64,000 nucleotides of DNA, from assembly GCA_002339805.1 (NCBI GenBank), contig DDKW01000017.1, positions 44,272-108,271 of the forward strand, read 5' to 3'. The notes beneath the pieces were generated by a model that was given only the letters and a program-made list of their open reading frames with translations, was not told the origin of the DNA and ran no database searches. The DNA is from Dehalococcoidia bacterium UBA2588 (GTDB lineage: Bacteria; Chloroflexota; Dehalococcoidia; Lucifugimonadales; UBA3495). Positions 8,103 through 14,373 of the stretch are shown here, in pieces; position 1 is the stretch's first letter; each line of letters opens with the position of its first letter. Both the position numbers and the translations under genes were made by a program.

Positions 8103-9506
8103 TTATATACTCGGATGTAGGGTTTTCCATTGGCATGCTTCTTGATAGGCGTATGCTACTTTTGCCACGGTATATTCATCGAATAACTTGCCAGCTATTT
8201 GTAAGCCTCCTGGTAAGTGGTCGGATGAAAAACCACAAGGGACAGTTATTGCGGGCATTCCAGATATATTATAGGGCCGATTTAGACTTGTGAGTGCTGC
8301 AGAAGTATTCCATTTGGAACCATTGATTTCAACACTGTTACTGAGGATGTCGGGTGCGAAAATTGGTTCAGTAGGCCCAATTAGTACATCTACTTCACTG
8401 AACAGTGCAGATAGCTGTTCAATGTATACTTGTCGTATTCTTTGCGCCGTCACGTATTGTTCTGCACTAATAAACAAACCTGCGTGCAGTCTCAAACGAA
8501 CTGGTTCATAGATTTGCTCTGGGATATCTTTCAGGATTGACTTGTGATAGCTTGAGGCCTCTGGCATCAGTATACAATTTGATATGGACTCAGAGTATTT
8601 ATGCATTGGGAAATTCAGTGTCTTTATTTCCGCTCCCAAATTTTGCAGAACTAGAATAGCATCTTGGATTAATTTGGACATTTCAGGGTCTATATTTTCG
8701 AGGAATTCTTGGGGCACTCCAATCCTGATATTTGAAATATCATTAGACTTCATGAAGTCTAATGATATGGGATTAGTTGCTATAGAAGCAGGATCTTTTG
8801 GATCATGTCCACTCATCGCGTTAATCATTAAGACAGAATCTTCTACTGTTCGGGTTAGAGGTCCTGGATGGTCTAAAGACCATGATAAAGGAGTAACTCC
8901 ATATTTGCTGATCTTGCCGTATGAGGGCTTAAACCCTACGATTCCACATAAAGCGGCTGGGATGCGAACAGACCCTCCCGTGTCGCTTCCTAATGCTGCT
9001 GTGCATTGTCCTGCAGATACTGAAGACCCTGATCCTCCTGATGATCCACCAGTCAATTTATTGGGGTTCCAAGGATTGTGCATATGTCCATAATCTTCGT
9101 TTTCACCTGTAGGTCCATATGCGAAGGGGTGCATATTAAGCTTGCCTAGCAATAGAGCTCCTGCTTGATTCAATTTGGATGCTACTGTTGAATCTTCGTT
9201 TGGTATACGGGCGTCATATATTTTGGATCCAGAAGTAGTCTTGATCCCTGCAGTATCAAACAGGTCTTTAAGCGCTACAGGAATGCCGTGGAGTGGGCCA
9301 ATATAGTTTCCTGATGCTATTTGTTTTGTTGTTTGGAGAGATTTAGTTTTTGCTTGGTCCAGAGTAAGAGTTATAAAGGAATTCAGAGTACTCTCAGTTT
9401 CCGAAATTTTATTAGCGTAGGCCTCCACTAAATCTGTTGGAGAGATTGCTTTGGTTTTGATTAATTGGGACTGCTCATTCAAGCTAATTAACGTTAAATC
9501 AGTCAT
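8103..9506 (-). CDS. Amidase signature enzyme (GatA/AtzE-like)
   Basis: 467 residues with the Ser-cisSer-Lys triad: Lys80 in VALKDLF, Ser155 in LTGGSSGGSG and Ser179 in GSDTGGSVRIPA. Hydrolyses an amide or carries out ammonia transfer. It is not necessarily GatA, because no gatB or canonical gatC is adjacent. The small gene just upstream (9514-9696) resembles the GatC/AtzG family of accessory subunits, which suggests a heteromeric amidase of the AtzE type. Followed without a gap by the HAD hydrolase. Confidence 0.85.
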   Translation of the reverse strand: MTDLTLISLNEQSQLIKTKAISPTDLVEAYANKISETESTLNSFITLTLDQAKTKSLQTTKQIASGNYIGPLHGIPVALKDLFDTAGIKTTSGSKIYDARIPNEDSTVASKLNQAGALLLGKLNMHPFAYGPTGENEDYGHMHNPWNPNKLTGGSSGGSGSSVSAGQCTAALGSDTGGSVRIPAALCGIVGFKPSYGKISKYGVTPLSWSLDHPGPLTRTVEDSVLMINAMSGHDPKDPASIATNPISLDFMKSNDISNIRIGVPQEFLENIDPEMSKLIQDAILVLQNLGAEIKTLNFPMHKYSESISNCILMPEASSYHKSILKDIPEQIYEPVRLRLHAGLFISAEQYVTAQRIRQVYIEQLSALFSEVDVLIGPTEPIFAPDILSNSVEINGSKWNTSAALTSLNRPYNISGMPAITVPCGFSSDHLPGGLQIAGKLFDEYTVAKVAYAYQEACQWKTLHPSI

Positions 9507-9513
9507 GGTTCAG

Positions 9514-9696
9514 CTATTCCTTTTCGCTATTGCGGTACATAGTGGCCGGAGATTGTTCTGTTAACAGTAGTTCTTCCAATAGTTTGGCGGATTCCATTGT
9601 AGCTCGAGCGTGCCTCTCTAAAGCATTTAGATAATCGTGATCTTCAGAGATGTTGTATCGTTGGCAAATTGTTATGAATTCTTCTGAGAATGACAT
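9514..9696 (-). CDS. Small GatC/AtzG-like (DUF4089-type) amidase subunit
   Basis: 60 residues ending seven bases before the amidase start. Two predicted helices (residues about 3-15 and 22-45) are followed by a conserved-looking tail EQSPATMYR. The spacing and the terminal PAxxxR motif resemble AtzG/DUF4089 proteins, whose helices plus PAPxFRP tail wrap around the AtzE amidase as GatC wraps GatA. This is recalled family similarity, not a search result. Gene order (small subunit then amidase) supports it. An alternative is an unrelated short helical protein. Confidence 0.55.
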   Translation of the reverse strand: MSFSEEFITICQRYNISEDHDYLNALERHARATMESAKLLEELLLTEQSPATMYRNSEKE

Positions 9697-9724
9697 TAAA
9701 TAAACTCCCTACTCTATTGCTGGA

Positions 9725-10435
9725 ATGATAACATTATTAAAGATTATGAGCATCAAGAATGGAATATTGTCGTCTATGTGCCTGGCAGCGGGCGGACTTG
9801 TGTTGGTTGCCATATTAGGATTCTTATTTGGGTTAATGGAAGATGGTCCGGATAAATTCGTACCCCTTATAACCCTTTTGTCCACACTAGGCTTAGCACT
9901 GTTGGTGAGCATAATTATCGTTTCTTTGGGCAAAATTGATATTAAATCTTTTGTTGTAAATGAAATGCGTTTGGGTGAAAATCCTAATTATGCACAATTA
10001 CTGGGGTATGTGGTTGGCGGCTTAGTCCTAAGCGTGGTAGGTAGCAGTTTTATGGTCTGGACCGCTTCTAATATAGGAGCAGAATCTTTAGTTCCTACAG
10101 TTGATTATGCAAATATTGTTTTCCGTGGCCCGTTTTTACTGTTAAGTATAATTTCTCTGGCTGTCCTAGTGCCAATATCCGAGGAAATATTTTTCAGATC
10201 TTATCTGTATAAAAACTTTCATCGGCTCGGGATAGTTGCCAAAATCGCTTTGTCTTCTGGAATATTTGCTTTGTTTCATGCGGGGCAATTAGAGATAATT
10301 GTAATATTATCAACGTTTTTTACTGGAGCTATTTTAGGGTTTGTTTATCACAAGTTCAGAAGTGTCACTCCCTGTATTCTGATACATGCCGGTCAGAATC
10401 TTTTGGTGATTGGTATTACCGTGATATTGAATTGA
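9725..10435 (+). CDS. CPBP-family intramembrane metalloprotease
   Basis: 236 residues with about six to seven hydrophobic segments. The three Abi/CPBP motifs are present: EExxxR as PISEEIFFRS, FxxxH as FALFHAG, and the C-terminal HAGQN. These residues form the active site of CAAX-type prenyl-protein endopeptidases and bacteriocin-immunity or anti-sigma site-2-like proteases. The substrate is unknown. The start could be ATG 9725 or ATG 9746; neither has a good ribosome-binding site. Divergent from the amidase operon. Confidence 0.82.
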   Translation: MITLLKIMSIKNGILSSMCLAAGGLVLVAILGFLFGLMEDGPDKFVPLITLLSTLGLALLVSIIIVSLGKIDIKSFVVNEMRLGENPNYAQLLGYVVGGLVLSVVGSSFMVWTASNIGAESLVPTVDYANIVFRGPFLLLSIISLAVLVPISEEIFFRSYLYKNFHRLGIVAKIALSSGIFALFHAGQLEIIVILSTFFTGAILGFVYHKFRSVTPCILIHAGQNLLVIGITVILN

Positions 10436-10501
10436 CAATTGATGGGAATGAATATAACTTTTGTTGGCTGATATAAAACTCTACAATGAAAAAGAATTAT
10501 T

Positions 10502-11305
10502 ATGAACCGAATTACCCAGAAATTTAATGAAATAAAAGAAACAGGCCGAAATGGTTTAGTTGTTTTCATCACCGCTGGAGCTCCAGATATTGAAGCAACG
10601 TATGCCACTATTCCCGCACTAGTCTCGGGAGGAGCAGATATAATAGAGATTGGGATGCCTTTTAGCGATCCTTTGGCAGAAGGATTGGTGATACAGCAAT
10701 CCAGTTTCTTGTCGTTGCAGAACAACACCACCGTAGATGATTGTCTGGATCTAGTAGTAAACGTCAGAAAAACCGACAAGTTAACTCCACTAGTGTTAAT
10801 GGGATATTACAATCCTGTTTATCAATATGGCTCGGAGAAATTTGTAAAAAAATGCAATGAATATGGGATAGATGGCCTTATCATTGTGGACTTACCTGCA
10901 GTAGAAGCTCAAGAGTTCAAGCAAATCTGTAACAAATCGGATGTAAGTTTCATTCCTCTAATTGCACCTACCAGCACCGATAAGAATATAAGCCTTTCGT
11001 TAGAAAAATGTGATGGTTTTGTGTATTGTGTGAGCGTCACAGGAGTCACAGGAGCCCGTACTGAAGTCTCATCTCGTGGACTAGATCTTGTTGATAGAAT
11101 TAAGAAATTTACAGATTTACCTGTTGCTGTAGGTTTTGGAGTCTCCAACAAGTCACATATAGATGAAATATGTTTAAAAGCTGAAGCTGCTGTGGTTGGT
11201 AGCGCCTTGGTAAAGGTAATGCTAGAATCAGATAAATGTAACATTGCTAAGAATGCGGGTGATTTTGTTAAATCACTTACAGGACATTCCGAAAAAATAG
11301 ATTAG
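10502..11305 (+). CDS. trpA: Tryptophan synthase alpha subunit
   Basis: 267 residues, a TIM-barrel enzyme that cleaves indole-3-glycerol phosphate to indole and glyceraldehyde 3-phosphate. Catalytic Glu49 is in IIEIGMPFSDP. The second catalytic position, Asp60 in the E. coli numbering, is Glu60 here (PLAEG), and position 62 is Leu rather than Pro. Glu at position 60 is, from memory, a natural variant in other phyla, so this need not be inactivating. trpB is not in the window. The gene leads directly to chorismate mutase (23-base gap). Confidence 0.92.
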   Translation: MNRITQKFNEIKETGRNGLVVFITAGAPDIEATYATIPALVSGGADIIEIGMPFSDPLAEGLVIQQSSFLSLQNNTTVDDCLDLVVNVRKTDKLTPLVLMGYYNPVYQYGSEKFVKKCNEYGIDGLIIVDLPAVEAQEFKQICNKSDVSFIPLIAPTSTDKNISLSLEKCDGFVYCVSVTGVTGARTEVSSRGLDLVDRIKKFTDLPVAVGFGVSNKSHIDEICLKAEAAVVGSALVKVMLESDKCNIAKNAGDFVKSLTGHSEKID

Positions 11306-11327
11306 AAAGGCATTAGATTGAGGTTTT

Positions 11328-11696
11328 ATGACAATTTGTATTGGAGTTAGAGGAGCAACCCAATCTGAAACTAATTCAGCACAAGATATCTATGAATCTA
11401 CCAGAGAACTTCTAGAACAAATTATCCTACAAAACGATATAGTTGAAGAGCAAGTTGCTGCTGCATTTTTCACTGTTACTCATGACTTGGATGCAGCATA
11501 TCCAGCTGCCGCCGCTCGTCAACTCGGATGGAATGAGACAGCTCTTATGTGTTCCACTGAAATTCCTGTCCCGGATTATCCATCAAAATGTATTCGGGTT
11601 TTGATTTTGATAAACACCGATAAATCTAAAGCGGAAATTCATAACGTCTACTTAAAAGAGACAGTCCTCCTGAGGCAAAAGGGCTTGGAAGAATAG
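11328..11696 (+). CDS. aroH: Chorismate mutase, AroH type
   Basis: 122 residues, the size of the monofunctional trimeric AroH family. Residues aligned by position with the Bacillus subtilis active site are all present: Arg8 (VRGAT), Glu78 (STEIPV), Arg90 (KCIRVL) and Tyr108 (HNVYL). Converts chorismate to prephenate, the first step toward Phe and Tyr. It sits between trpA and the DAHP synthase, forming a small aromatic cluster; the transcription unit probably ends before the attenuator of the next gene. Confidence 0.93.
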   Translation: MTICIGVRGATQSETNSAQDIYESTRELLEQIILQNDIVEEQVAAAFFTVTHDLDAAYPAAAARQLGWNETALMCSTEIPVPDYPSKCIRVLILINTDKSKAEIHNVYLKETVLLRQKGLEE

Positions 11697-11713
11697 ATCT
11701 TTATACTTGTTGA

Positions 11714-11742
11714 TTGACATCGCAAAGTATAAGTAGTATCGT
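11714..11742 (+). promoter_or_regulatory. Predicted sigma-70 promoter of the attenuator leader
   Basis: A perfect -35 TTGACA (11714-11719) is separated by 17 bases from TATCGT (11737-11742), a partial -10. The start site would fall near 11749, a few bases before the AGAGG that precedes the leader peptide start. A competing -10, TAGTAT at 11734, has a 14-base spacer. Assigned by eye. Confidence 0.5.
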
Positions 11743-11768
11743 CGATTGGGTAGAGGTACAAACACACA

Positions 11769-11837
11769 ATGATAGAAAATTACTTTACATATTACTATTA
11801 CTTTAAGAAAAAAGGGCGAATAATCGCGTTTAGATAA
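11769..11837 (+). CDS. Tyr/Phe-rich attenuator leader peptide, 22 residues
   Basis: A short reading frame with AGAGG 12 bases upstream. Residues 5-12 read Tyr-Phe-Thr-Tyr-Tyr-Tyr-Tyr-Phe (codons 11781-11804), followed by Lys-Lys-Lys-Gly-Arg. Five of 22 residues are Tyr and three are Phe. It lies just before an antiterminator/terminator pair and a DAHP synthase gene, the exact arrangement of ribosome-mediated attenuators such as the pheA and pheST leaders. Stalling at uncharged Tyr or Phe codons would leave bases 11811-11817 free for antitermination. Too short to be supported by homology; the codon composition and context carry the call. Confidence 0.78.
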   Translation: MIENYFTYYYYFKKKGRIIAFR

Positions 11838-11862
11838 AAACACGATACATGAACAGCCCTTT
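11811..11862 (+). promoter_or_regulatory. Antiterminator pairing in the DAHP synthase leader
   Basis: AAAGGGC (11811-11817, inside the Lys-Gly-Arg codons of the leader peptide) is perfectly complementary to GCCCTTT (11856-11862). The second element overlaps the left arm of the terminator, so the two structures are mutually exclusive. A ribosome stalled in the Tyr run (11790-11801) would not cover the first element; one that reaches the stop codon at 11835 would. Confidence 0.68.
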
Positions 11863-11883
11863 CATAACTGAAAGGGTTTTTTT
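11857..11883 (+). terminator. Rho-independent terminator (attenuator)
   Basis: CCCTTTCA (11857-11864), loop TAAC, and TGAAAGGG (11869-11876) form a perfect 8-bp stem followed directly by seven T residues (11877-11883). The T tract abuts the ATG at 11884, so the following open frame cannot be translated efficiently from that codon. Confidence 0.9.
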
Positions 11884-11904
11884 ATGCCTAAATCAGGAGT
11901 TGAT

Positions 11905-12975
11905 ATGACTAAATCAAAAAGAACGGACGTAAACGTGGTGAGTACAGAACCTTTGACAACGCCATCAGATTTAATAAAACAATATCCAGTAGGGGACTTG
12001 GCTTCAGCTACTGTTGTGTCTGGTCGCCAGCAAGTAGCGGATATCTTGGATAGAAAAGATGACCGCTTGATAGTTGTCACTGGGCCCTGCTCCATACATG
12101 ATGAAGACTTAGCGTTGGAATACGCTGAGAAGTTATGTGGCCTTTCTAAAGAGGTTCAAGATCGATTATTAGTGATTATGAGAGTATATTTCGAGAAACC
12201 CAGGACTACTATTGGTTGGAAAGGGTTATTGTATGACCCTGAGTTAAATGACTCCTTCAATATTGAAGAAGGACTGGGATTAGCTCGATCGATACTAATA
12301 AAAATTGCAGAAATGGGGATGTTCGCTGGAACTGAGTTTTTGGATCCAATCGTACCCCAGTATTTGGCCGATTTAGTTTCTTGGGGAACAATAGGCGCAC
12401 GGACTACAGAGAGCCAAATTCATAGGCAAATGGCAAGTGGACTTAGTATGCCTATAGGCTTTAAGAATGGTACTGACGGAAACACTCAAATAGCAGTTGA
12501 TGCTGTTACATCCTGCAGAAGCCCGCATGGATTTTTAGGAATAGACATTAATGGACAAACTTCGATTATAAAAACTTCTGGAAACCCCAATGGTCACTTA
12601 GTTCTTAGAGGAGGGGCTAGTGGGCCTAATTACTCAGCTCCTTATGTGGAAGATGCTCAAGAGCAGCTAGAAGCAGCAGGAATAGTTCCTAATATAATCA
12701 TAGACTGCAGTCATGGGAATTCTAATAAAGACCATAGGAAACAAGGCGTAGCGTTTAAAGACGTAGTATCCCAAAAAGCGAAAGGCAATTCTTCAATTGT
12801 TGGAAGTATGCTTGAAGGTAATATCAACGAAGGTAACCAGAAATTAACTAGTGATCTTAATGAGCTCGCATATGGGGTTTCGATTACAGACGCATGTATT
12901 AATTGGGAAGAAACGACTGAACTGTTGCATTGGGCTTGCGAAACTTTAGGGGAAACTACTCCAGTAAAGGTATAG
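11905..12975 (+). CDS. aroF/aroG-like: 3-deoxy-7-phosphoheptulonate (DAHP) synthase, class I
   Basis: 356 residues. Condenses phosphoenolpyruvate and erythrose 4-phosphate, the first step of the shikimate pathway. Motifs include VTGPCSIHD with the metal-binding Cys, RVYFEKPRTTIGWKG, GARTTESQIHRQMAS, IGFKNGTDG, and the metal-site region DCSHGNS. This is the AroFGH-type with an N-terminal extension that normally carries feedback regulation. The frame begins at 11884, but that ATG touches the terminator T tract; ATG 11905 has AGGAG five bases upstream and is preferred. Expression is probably set by the upstream Tyr/Phe attenuator. The Tyr or Phe specificity of allosteric control is not readable. 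Confidence 0.93.
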   Translation: MTKSKRTDVNVVSTEPLTTPSDLIKQYPVGDLASATVVSGRQQVADILDRKDDRLIVVTGPCSIHDEDLALEYAEKLCGLSKEVQDRLLVIMRVYFEKPRTTIGWKGLLYDPELNDSFNIEEGLGLARSILIKIAEMGMFAGTEFLDPIVPQYLADLVSWGTIGARTTESQIHRQMASGLSMPIGFKNGTDGNTQIAVDAVTSCRSPHGFLGIDINGQTSIIKTSGNPNGHLVLRGGASGPNYSAPYVEDAQEQLEAAGIVPNIIIDCSHGNSNKDHRKQGVAFKDVVSQKAKGNSSIVGSMLEGNINEGNQKLTSDLNELAYGVSITDACINWEETTELLHWACETLGETTPVKV

Positions 12976-13000
12976 ACCATCAAGTAGTGACACTAGGTTA

Positions 13001-13028
13001 GCCAACCGTTGCTAGGGACATGGTTGGC
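13001..13028. terminator. Possible bidirectional hairpin between convergent genes
   Basis: GCCAACC (13001-13007) and GGTTGGC (13022-13028) form a 7-bp perfect stem with a 14-base loop, midway between the convergent DAHP synthase and B12-regulator genes. No T tract follows on either strand, so function as a terminator is uncertain. Confidence 0.4.
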
Positions 13029-13040
13029 GTATAGGTTTAC

Positions 13041-13952
13041 CTACTTTGTAGAAGGTGTCAATAGATCGATTAATGAAGTTTCCAGGGCGTCTGCTAGTTT
13101 TACTGCGGCTCCAATCGTCAGATTTTGTTTGCCGTGTTCCACGGCGCTAATGTAGGTGCGATCTAATCCCGATGAGGATGCCAGTGCTGATTGACTCCAA
13201 GATTTTCCTTTTCTGAGACTTTGTATTTGATTACCAATGATCGTCAGGTAATCCTCTAATGAATCCGCTTTTTGATTTGGTTCTTGTATGTTGCAAAGTA
13301 TTCTTGCGCCCACGATTGCCTCTAGTGGGTTCGGGCTATCTATTATTCTGATGGATTCTGGCGAGGTTTTAGCGTTTTCAATGACGTCAGTCAATTCGCA
13401 CAGTCCACCAAGAATTAATTTAGGACTATTTGGGAGTATCTGGAGTGCATCAACTATGCTTTCTACATAAGGAAGTTGTTCTTGTAAGCTGACTGATATT
13501 GCAACCAAATCAATTCCTCCGGATGAAATGAAATGTATTAGATCTGAAGTCAATGTGTCCGAACCCAAAAATTCCACCTTCCATCCGTCAAGCCGCAGAA
13601 AATCTGCGATGATTCTGGCTCCGAAGGAATGCATGTTGCCTTGAACGCAGGCGACAACTGCTTTCAAGCCATTTGTTTTGTCAGGGGAAAATGAATTGGA
13701 AACTTTGATCATTTGGGTTAATGCGGTTTCAGTGGCGTAGTGTTCAAGGGCGGTGGTAACCTCACCATCATGGTACATTTGTCCGATTTGCAACTGGGAT
13801 TCGGATAAGATGTTGATGTAAATGTCACCTGCAGATAGACCTAACTCCAATGCTGAGTCAATCACCTGAGAGGCACCAGAAGTGTCCCTGCCTAAAACCG
13901 CCTCAATAAATTTAGCTTTAAGCCCCGTCGATTGAGAAGAATTATGATTCAC
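13041..13952 (-). CDS. Cobalamin-binding regulator with C-terminal XRE HTH, CarH-like ligand motifs
   Basis: 303 residues with three parts. Residues 10-90 are a B12-binding cap helix bundle with the motif Tyr60-x9-Glu70-His71, which matches the Trp-x9-Glu-His motif of the photoreceptor CarH except that Trp is Tyr. Residues 95-220 are a Rossmann-like B12 fold with NMHSFG (His108 as lower cobalt ligand; the usual Asp is Asn), SVSL and LGG loops. Residues 235-300 are an XRE/Cro helix-turn-helix (WSQSALASSSGLDRTYISAVEHGKQNLTI). CarH itself has an N-terminal MerR domain, so the domain order and HTH type differ. GTG start at 13952 with GAGGGG upstream. Likely an adenosylcobalamin- or light-responsive repressor of itself and the divergent operon; that role is inferred. 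Confidence 0.8.
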   Translation of the reverse strand: MNHNSSQSTGLKAKFIEAVLGRDTSGASQVIDSALELGLSAGDIYINILSESQLQIGQMYHDGEVTTALEHYATETALTQMIKVSNSFSPDKTNGLKAVVACVQGNMHSFGARIIADFLRLDGWKVEFLGSDTLTSDLIHFISSGGIDLVAISVSLQEQLPYVESIVDALQILPNSPKLILGGLCELTDVIENAKTSPESIRIIDSPNPLEAIVGARILCNIQEPNQKADSLEDYLTIIGNQIQSLRKGKSWSQSALASSSGLDRTYISAVEHGKQNLTIGAAVKLADALETSLIDLLTPSTK

Positions 13953-13983
13953 AATATTAGCCCCTCACGTTTAATAGGAATAT

Positions 13984-14012
13984 ATTATACATCATCTACG
14001 CTGCATTTGCAG
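13984..14012 (-). promoter_or_regulatory. Predicted promoter of the B12-binding regulator
   Basis: On the minus strand, a perfect TATAAT (13984-13989) lies 17 bases from a weak -35 CTGCAA (14007-14012). The -35 forms half of a perfect palindrome CTGCATTTGCAG (14001-14012). Minus-strand half-sites CGTAGA (13995-14000) and TGTAGA (14028-14033) flank the -35 and match the arms of the palindrome in the divergent promoter, 33 bases apart. Confidence 0.55.
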
Positions 14013-14115
14013 AACGGTGGACTTTGTTCTACAAAATTTGCATGTTTCATCACCTCTCAAGAATACTTCAAGACACCTGTTAGTAGACTATATTATTCAT
14101 AATGTAACCGCAGTG

Positions 14116-14144
14116 TTGACATAGTGTAGAATATGATCTACAAT
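14116..14144 (+). promoter_or_regulatory. Strong sigma-70 promoter with embedded operator palindrome
   Basis: TTGACA (14116-14121), a 17-base spacer and TACAAT (14139-14144) form a near-consensus promoter. Within it, TGTAGA-ATATGA-TCTACA (14125-14142) is a perfect inverted repeat that fills the spacer and overlaps the -10. A repressor bound here would block RNA polymerase. The most likely regulator is the divergently encoded B12-binding XRE protein. Confidence 0.72.
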
Positions 14145-14176
14145 ATCCGCATATTAAAAGTATCGGAGGTTAAGTG

Positions 14177-14350
14177 ATGCTACACATGAAAAGTTGCCCT
14201 AAGTGCGCCGGAGATGTAAGTCTTAATAAAGACTACTATGGCTACTACGCAACCTGCTTGCAATGCGGTTGGTCTAAAGATATCGATAAAACAAAAGTTT
14301 CTGTAGTAGTCACCAACCCTGATGATGCCGAACAGGCATACGCAGCCTAA
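14177..14350 (+). CDS. 57-residue zinc-ribbon protein
   Basis: Starts at ATG 14177 with a GGAGG ribosome-binding site seven bases upstream and is the first gene after the strong promoter. Two Cys pairs, SCPKC (residues 6-10) and TCLQCGW (26-32), form a rubredoxin- or TFIIS-type zinc ribbon spanning a Tyr-rich loop (KDYYGYYA). The C-terminal 25 residues are acidic and probably flexible. The partner is not known. Operon position directly before the DICT-Usp gene (23-base gap) suggests a role in the same response. Confidence 0.75.
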   Translation: MLHMKSCPKCAGDVSLNKDYYGYYATCLQCGWSKDIDKTKVSVVVTNPDDAEQAYAA

Positions 14351-14373
14351 CAAACTAATAGAGGAGCTTAAAA

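Noticed and set aside
8584..9093. 169-codon plus-strand frame inside the amidase gene
   Set aside because: It runs antisense to the amidase active-site coding region, has no ribosome-binding site, and its translation has no recognisable motif.
10436..10501. Trp attenuator leader before trpA
   Set aside because: The only short frame here (ATG at 10445) lacks Trp codons and no terminator hairpin follows.
11857..11883. Simple transcription terminator of the trpA-aroH operon
   Set aside because: Its position inside a leader with a Tyr/Phe peptide and a competing pairing, directly before a coding start, fits attenuation better, though it could also stop upstream transcripts.
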